Made by a program: the position numbers and the translations under genes. The notes beneath the pieces are model-generated. The model saw only the letters and a program-made list of their open reading frames with translations, was not told where the DNA came from and ran no database searches. A stretch of 10,786 bases of DNA, taken from Hyphomonadaceae bacterium (lineage in GTDB: Bacteria > Pseudomonadota > Alphaproteobacteria > Caulobacterales > Aquidulcibacteraceae). The stretch is taken from assembly GCA_016791325.1 (NCBI GenBank), contig JAEUMU010000208.1, positions 1 to 10,786 of the forward strand, read 5' to 3'. Shown here piece after piece: positions 7,256-10,786 of this stretch (its first letter is position 1; each line of letters opens with the position of its first letter).

Positions 7256-7810
7256 GTGGCTGAGGCAGCAAGCGGCGCGCACGAGGACGAAACAACCCGG
7301 CGCGACTTTATCTTCATTGCCGCGGGCGCGGCCGCGGCCGTTGGCGCGGCGGCGACGGTGTGGCCGTTCATCGATCAGATGAACCCGGCCGCCGATACGC
7401 TGGCGCTCTCCACCACGGAGGTTGACCTCTCCGTCGTTGAGCTTGGCCAGCAAGTGCGCGTGCTGTGGCAAGGCAAGCCGGTGTTCGTGCGCCACCGCAC
7501 CCCGGCTGAAATCGCCTCCGCCCAGCGCGACGATTACGCCACGCTGAAAGACCCTCAGCTCGATTCCCAGCGCCTGCTGCAATCGAACGGTCAGGCGGGG
7601 CGGCCTGAATGGCTCGTGCTGCAAGCGAGCTGCACGCATCTTGGCTGCGTCCCCACGTTCGTCGAGGGCTCGGCCTTTGGCGGCTGGTTCTGCCCGTGCC
7701 ACGGCTCGGACTACGATACGTCCGGGCGCATTCGCCGCGGACCGGCGCCGCATAATCTCTATGTCGCGCCGTACGTTTACATGAACGACACCACCATCCG
7801 TATCGGCTGA
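7256..7810 (+). CDS. petA: Ubiquinol-cytochrome c reductase Rieske iron-sulfur subunit
   Basis: This 184-residue 2Fe-2S subunit of cytochrome bc1 takes the first electron from ubiquinol at the Qo site and passes it to cytochrome c1. The N-terminus holds a twin-arginine export motif TRRDFIF (14-20), then one membrane anchor rich in Ala/Gly (about 19-39), and a hinge region before the periplasmic head (MNPAAD at 42-47). Cluster ligands are in CTHLGC (126-131) and CPCHGS (146-151): Cys126, His128, Cys146 and His149 bind the cluster, and Cys131 and Cys148 form the expected disulfide. The end ...TTIRIG is typical. The start is GTG 7256, with GGGAG at 7242-7246. It is the first gene of petABC, 16 bases before petB. 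Confidence 0.97.
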   Translation: MAEAASGAHEDETTRRDFIFIAAGAAAAVGAAATVWPFIDQMNPAADTLALSTTEVDLSVVELGQQVRVLWQGKPVFVRHRTPAEIASAQRDDYATLKDPQLDSQRLLQSNGQAGRPEWLVLQASCTHLGCVPTFVEGSAFGGWFCPCHGSDYDTSGRIRRGPAPHNLYVAPYVYMNDTTIRIG

Positions 7811-7826
7811 GCCGGGGAGCCTGCAC

Positions 7827-9425
7827 GTGAGCGGTCCATCTACCTATGAGCCGGCATCGGGCTTCACCCGTTGGCTCGATAAGCGTTTGCCCATCCTGCG
7901 CCTGGCGCACGATAGCTTCGTGGCCTATCCCACGCCGCGCAATCTGAACTATTGGTGGACCTTCGGCGCCATGCTGTCGCTCTGCCTGGTGGTGCAGATC
8001 GTCACCGGCGTCGTGCTGGCGATGCACTATGTGCCGCATGTCGAGCACGCCATGGATAGCGTTCAGCGCTTCCGGCGCGACGTGCCGTTCGGCTGGTTGA
8101 TTCAACCGATGCACGCGGTTGGCGCGTCGATGTTCTTCATCGCCGTCTACATCCATATGTTCCGCGGCCTCTATTACGGCTCCTACAAGGCCCCGCGCGA
8201 AATCCTTTGGATCCTCGGCTGTGTGATTTACCTGCTCATGGTCGCCACCGCCTTCCTCGGCTATACGCTGCCGTGGGGCCAGATGAGTTTCTGGGGCGCC
8301 ACCGTCATCACCAACCTGCTTGGCGCGCTGCCGCTGGTCGGCGAAAGCATCAAGAACTGGCTGATGGGCGGCTTTGCTATCGATCAGCCCACGCTCAATC
8401 GCTTCTTCTCGCTGCACTACCTGCTGCCCTTCGTCATCGCCGGCGTAACCGTGTTGCACGTATGGGCGCTGCACGAAGCCGGGCAGAACAACCCCACCGG
8501 CGTTGATGTGAAGTCCAAGGCCGACACCGTGCCGTTCACGCCGCACGCGACGATGAAGGACTTGTTCGCGGTTTCGCTGTTCCTGATCCTGTTCTCGGTG
8601 TTCGTGTTCTACATGCCGGATGCGCTCGGCCACGCCGATAACTACATCCCGGCCAATCCGCTGCAGACGCCCCCGGAGATCGTGCCGGAATGGTATCTGC
8701 TGCCGTTCTACGCCATTTTGCGCGCGTTCGATTTCAACATCGGCCCGATCGATTCCAAGCTCGCGGGCGTGCTGGCGATGTTCGCCGCCATCGGCATCCT
8801 CTTCCTGCTGCCGTGGCTCGACACGTCGCGCGTGCGCTCGATGCGCTACCGCCCGATCGCACGGCAGTTCTTCCTGATCTTCGTGGTCGTGTGCGTCGTG
8901 CTGGGATGGTGCGGCGGGCAGAACCCAGGCCGCATCCTCGCCAAAGCTGGCCCCTTCAGCGCGACGCTGACATGGGTGCAAGGCGGCCAAGTCGTGGAAG
9001 CGCCGGTAAGCGCCAGTTCTGAAGGCGGCTTCGATCAAGCCGCGGCAGCGGTTGAGCAGCAGCTGCGCGGGCAGGGCGCGACCCTGACAGCCGTGCGCCG
9101 CGAAGGCGCCACCCAAGGCGTCGTGCGCGGCGTGGTGGGCGGCGCGGAGCAAACCCGCACCGTGCGCGGCGAAACCGCCGATGCGGTTGAGGCCGAGATC
9201 ACCACGGTTCGCGCTGAAGTTGGCGCGGCGGCGCCGTTCTTCATCGTCGAGCGCCGTGTCCCGCCGACATTCACCGTCACCAATCTCTCGCAGGTGATGA
9301 CGGCCTATTACTTCCTGTTTTTCCTGTTGATCCTGCCGATCCTGGGCCTGCGCGAAACGCCGGGCCGCGTGCCGGATACGATCGCCAAGCCGGTCACGGA
9401 TGGCAAAGCGCAAGGGGCTGCCTAA
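7827..9425 (+). CDS. petB: Ubiquinol-cytochrome c reductase cytochrome b, with a large extra periplasmic segment
   Basis: This is the membrane core of the bc1 complex. It carries haems bL and bH and the Qo and Qi quinone sites. Haem ligands show the canonical spacing: His96 and His110 in helix B (QPMHAVG...YIHMF), His197 and His211 in helix D (SLHYLL...VLHVW). The Qo-site PEWY is at 287-290, and [16 protein letters not shown] (149-164) forms the cd region. Eight membrane helices can be traced, the last at about 491-508 ([18 protein letters not shown]). At 532 residues it is about 100 longer than the roughly 420-440 usual in alphaproteobacteria. The excess is a hydrophilic stretch at about 366-481, between helices G and H, which the standard topology places in the periplasm. 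The reading frame is continuous and codon use looks like the rest of the gene, so a frameshift or assembly artefact is unlikely. The start is GTG 7827 with GGGGAG at 7814-7819. Confidence 0.96.
   Translation: MSGPSTYEPASGFTRWLDKRLPILRLAHDSFVAYPTPRNLNYWWTFGAMLSLCLVVQIVTGVVLAMHYVPHVEHAMDSVQRFRRDVPFGWLIQPMHAVGASMFFIAVYIHMFRGLYYGSYKAPREILWILGCVIYLLMVATAFLGYTLPWGQMSFWGATVITNLLGALPLVGESIKNWLMGGFAIDQPTLNRFFSLHYLLPFVIAGVTVLHVWALHEAGQNNPTGVDVKSKADTVPFTPHATMKDLFAVSLFLILFSVFVFYMPDALGHADNYIPANPLQTPPEIVPEWYLLPFYAILRAFDFNIGPIDSKLAGVLAMFAAIGILFLLPWLDTSRVRSMRYRPIARQFFLIFVVVCVVLGWCGGQNPGRILAKAGPFSATLTWVQGGQVVEAPVSASSEGGFDQAAAAVEQQLRGQGATLTAVRREGATQGVVRGVVGGAEQTRTVRGETADAVEAEITTVRAEVGAAAPFFIVERRVPPTFTVTNLSQVMTAYYFLFFLLILPILGLRETPGRVPDTIAKPVTDGKAQGAA
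8922..9269 (+). other. Extra ~110-residue loop domain within petB
   Basis: This encodes residues about 366-481 of cytochrome b, between the end of helix G (VVVCVVLGW, to about 361) and the start of helix H (about 491). In ordinary cytochrome b this loop is only about 15-20 residues. The segment is soluble and looks foldable. Hydrophobic beta-like strands ([34 protein letters not shown]) alternate with two amphipathic helices ([16 protein letters not shown] at 402-417 and [16 protein letters not shown] at 451-466). By cytochrome b topology it faces the periplasm, near the partners PetA and PetC. I recognise no named domain and see no cysteine or haem motif in it. Confidence 0.8.
9412..9417 (+). 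promoter_or_regulatory. Shine-Dalgarno of petC (fixes start at 9427)
   Basis: AAGGGG lies 9 nt before ATG 9427, within the end of petB. The in-frame ATG at 9400 has no comparable site, which favours 9427. Confidence 0.55.
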
Positions 9426-9426
9426 G

Positions 9427-10269
9427 ATGTTGCGCGCTCTCTCCGCCGCCGCCATTGCGGCGATCGCAGTCGCCGGCGTTGCACTCGCTGCCGGCGCCGC
9501 CCACCACCCGGAAGACCATCCGTTCAGCTTCGATAGCCCGGTCGGCAATTACGACATGGGGCAGGTGCAGCGCGGCTTCCAAGTTTATCAGCAGGTCTGC
9601 GCGGCCTGCCACGGCATGGATAATCTCGCCTATCGCCACCTGGGCGAAGAGGGCGGTCCGTTCGCGGCCTACCGCGTCCGCGATCACGAAACCGGCGAGA
9701 TGACCATGCAGATCGGTCGTCCCGCACACGGCGGCTCGTTCGTGGCTGTGACAGATAACCCATGGGTCCGCGCGATCGCCTCGGAAGCCACCATCACCGA
9801 CATCGATCCCAACAGCGGCCAGCCGGCGGATCGTCCGGGCCGTCCGTCGGATCACTTCCGCAATCCGTTCCCGAACGAGATCGCTGCGCGCGCCTCCAAT
9901 GGCGGCGCCCATCCGCCGGATCTGTCCAGCATCACGCTCGCGCGTCACGGCGGCGCCGATTACATCCGCTCGCTCCTGCTGGGATACGACGGCGAAATGC
10001 AGGGCACGCTCTATCACAACCCGTACTTTCCGGGCGGCTACATCGCCATGCCGCCGCCTCTGAACCCCGATGTCGTGCTCTACACCGATGGCTCGCCCAC
10101 CACGGTTGAGCAGTACGCGACCGACGTTACCGCCTTCCTGCAATGGGCCGCCGATCCGCACATGGAGCAGCGCAAGCGCACCGGATTGGTGGTGCTGGGC
10201 TTCCTGCTGGCGCTCTCGGCCCTGCTTTACCTGGCCTACAAGCAAGTCTGGCGCGGCGAGAGCCACTAA
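9427..10269 (+). CDS. petC: Ubiquinol-cytochrome c reductase cytochrome c1
   Basis: This is the periplasmic c-type cytochrome of the bc1 complex, passing electrons from the Rieske cluster to soluble or membrane cytochrome c. The 280 residues begin with a Sec signal peptide (MLRALSAAAIAAIAVAG... to about AAGAA, 21-25). The haem site CAACH (Cys58, Cys61, His62) follows in VCAACHGMDNLAYRHL, a typical c1 context. The axial Met is Met208 in YIAMPPPL. The conserved block NPFPNEIAARASNGGAHPPD is at 146-165. A C-terminal membrane anchor spans about 253-271 (GLVVLGFLLALSALLYLAY) and ends in a basic KQVWRGESH. The ATG at 9427 starts one base after the petB stop. An alternative ATG at 9400 would add MAKRKGLPK to the signal peptide and overlap petB. 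petB and petC are separate here, not fused as in the fbcH gene of Bradyrhizobium. Confidence 0.96.
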   Translation: MLRALSAAAIAAIAVAGVALAAGAAHHPEDHPFSFDSPVGNYDMGQVQRGFQVYQQVCAACHGMDNLAYRHLGEEGGPFAAYRVRDHETGEMTMQIGRPAHGGSFVAVTDNPWVRAIASEATITDIDPNSGQPADRPGRPSDHFRNPFPNEIAARASNGGAHPPDLSSITLARHGGADYIRSLLLGYDGEMQGTLYHNPYFPGGYIAMPPPLNPDVVLYTDGSPTTVEQYATDVTAFLQWAADPHMEQRKRTGLVVLGFLLALSALLYLAYKQVWRGESH

Positions 10270-10294
10270 GGCCGAGTTGCCGGAACCAATTTGG

Positions 10295-10323
10295 AAGAGC
10301 GCTCCGCGAGGGGCGCTCTTTTC
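10295..10323 (+). terminator. Intrinsic terminator of petABC
   Basis: A hairpin with stem AAGAGCGCTCC (10295-10305) pairs with GGGGCGCTCTT (10310-10320) over 11 pairs including one G-U. It is closed by the GNRA-type tetraloop GCGA and followed by a short T run (10319-10322). It lies 25 bases after the petC stop and 40 bases before the cupin gene, so it should separate the two transcription units. Confidence 0.88.
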
Positions 10324-10361
10324 ATTTGCTGCGGATGCTTGAGCGCGGCACGGATAGCGCC

Positions 10362-10786
10362 ATGAGCAAATCTGATCCGCCTCGCGGCCCCATCGCCATC
10401 GAGTCCGTGCCCTGGCAGGAATTTTCCAAGGGTGTGCGTTTCGGAAGCCGGTATCGCGTGCTTTCCGATACGCGCGGCGATGACCGGCGCAAGATCGGCG
10501 TGTCTTACGAAGAACTCGCGCCAGGCAAGCAAAGCTGCCCGTTCCACTATCATGTGGTCGAGGAAGAACACATAATTGCGTTGGAAGGTGAAGCCACGCT
10601 GCGCCTGGGGGATGCCCGCTATACGCTGCGCGCTGGTGATTATGTCGGCTTTCCCGCCGGGCAGGCGGCCGGCCACTGCCTCATCAATGAAACCGACAAG
10701 CCGTTCCGCTTCATCATGATTGGCGACAGTTCGCCGAACGAGGTCGCGGTTTATCCGGACTCCAACAAGATCATGATCCGCGGCCT
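10362..10786 (+). CDS. Cupin-domain protein, partial (runs off right edge)
   Basis: 141 full codons are visible, starting at ATG 10362 (MSKSDPPRGPIAIESVPWQE). A single small cupin barrel is clear. Cupin motif 1 is GKQSCPFHYHVVEEEH (about 56-71), with the HxH and Glu metal-ligand pattern. Motif 2 is GDYVGFPAGQAAGHCLIN (about 91-108), whose His is the further ligand. The arrangement with FPAG...GH resembles COG3837-type cupins of unknown substrate, which are often annotated only as cupin domain-containing proteins. The metal and reaction cannot be told. After the barrel comes DSSPNEVAVYPDSNKIMIRG, where the window ends; the true C-terminus is not visible. It follows the petC terminator and so probably has its own promoter. 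The ribosome-binding site before ATG is weak (GGAT at about 10352). Confidence 0.88.
   Translation, partial: MSKSDPPRGPIAIESVPWQEFSKGVRFGSRYRVLSDTRGDDRRKIGVSYEELAPGKQSCPFHYHVVEEEHIIALEGEATLRLGDARYTLRAGDYVGFPAGQAAGHCLINETDKPFRFIMIGDSSPNEVAVYPDSNKIMIRG

Noticed and set aside
7827..9425. Frameshift or petB fusion to another gene as explanation of the long cytochrome b
   Set aside because: The frame is continuous, the final helix H and a normal C-terminus follow the insert, and codon use does not change, so it is an in-frame insertion rather than a fusion or error.
7368..9548. 726-codon open frame antisense to petA/petB/petC
   Set aside because: It is a shadow of real genes in GC-rich DNA: the composition is His/Arg/Glu/Gln-rich, there is no family pattern, and it lies across three well-supported genes on the other strand.
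9394..10266. 290-codon open frame antisense to petC
   Set aside because: It mirrors cytochrome c1 codons; there is no ribosome-binding site or family similarity.

Overview
This window looks like core chromosome of a GC-rich alphaproteobacterium. The evidence is a separate petA-petB-petC operon encoding a bacterial cytochrome bc1 complex, a trmL gene divergent from petA, an O2-dependent HemF, and a DUF1285-NUDIX-CCA cluster beside a MoxR/DUF58 pair. Protein style and a scarcity of GANTC sites are compatible with the Caulobacterales/Hyphomonadaceae area, but that placement is inference. I saw no insertion sequence, prophage, tRNA, rRNA, CRISPR array or integrase.

Layout. (1) Bases 1-1974, minus strand: an operon reading moxR -> DUF1428 -> DUF58, with DUF58 running off the left edge. 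(2) Bases 2049-4506, plus strand: DUF1285, a CoA-type NUDIX hydrolase and the CCA-adding enzyme, the last two joined by an ATGA overlap. (3) Bases 4540-5685, minus strand: an integral-membrane acyltransferase-3 protein, tail to tail with cca. (4) Bases 5762-7113, minus strand: trmL -> hemF, joined by a TGATG overlap. (5) Bases 7256-10269, plus strand: petA, petB and petC, closed by a strong intrinsic terminator at 10295-10323. (6) From 10362 to the right edge, plus strand: a cupin-domain protein, cut by the window.

How the genes fit together. PetA, PetB and PetC form ubiquinol:cytochrome c oxidoreductase of the aerobic respiratory chain. HemF, encoded next door in the opposite direction, performs an oxygen-requiring step of haem synthesis and so could supply haem for cytochromes b and c1. 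TrmL and CCA-adding enzyme act on tRNA. MoxR-DUF58 pairs are generally thought to work in envelope or metal-dependent protein maturation, but the target here is not visible.

Most unusual points. Cytochrome b is 532 residues, about 100 longer than is usual in bacteria. The extra length is a soluble segment inserted in the periplasmic loop between the last two membrane helices, and it appears to contain two similar beta-beta-alpha-beta halves. Three GAATC (CcrM-type GANTC) sites lie within 24 bases in the trmL/petA divergent intergenic region. A DUF1428 gene with a lysine-rich tail sits between moxR and DUF58, and the visible DUF58 protein lacks the usual serines of its metal-site motif.
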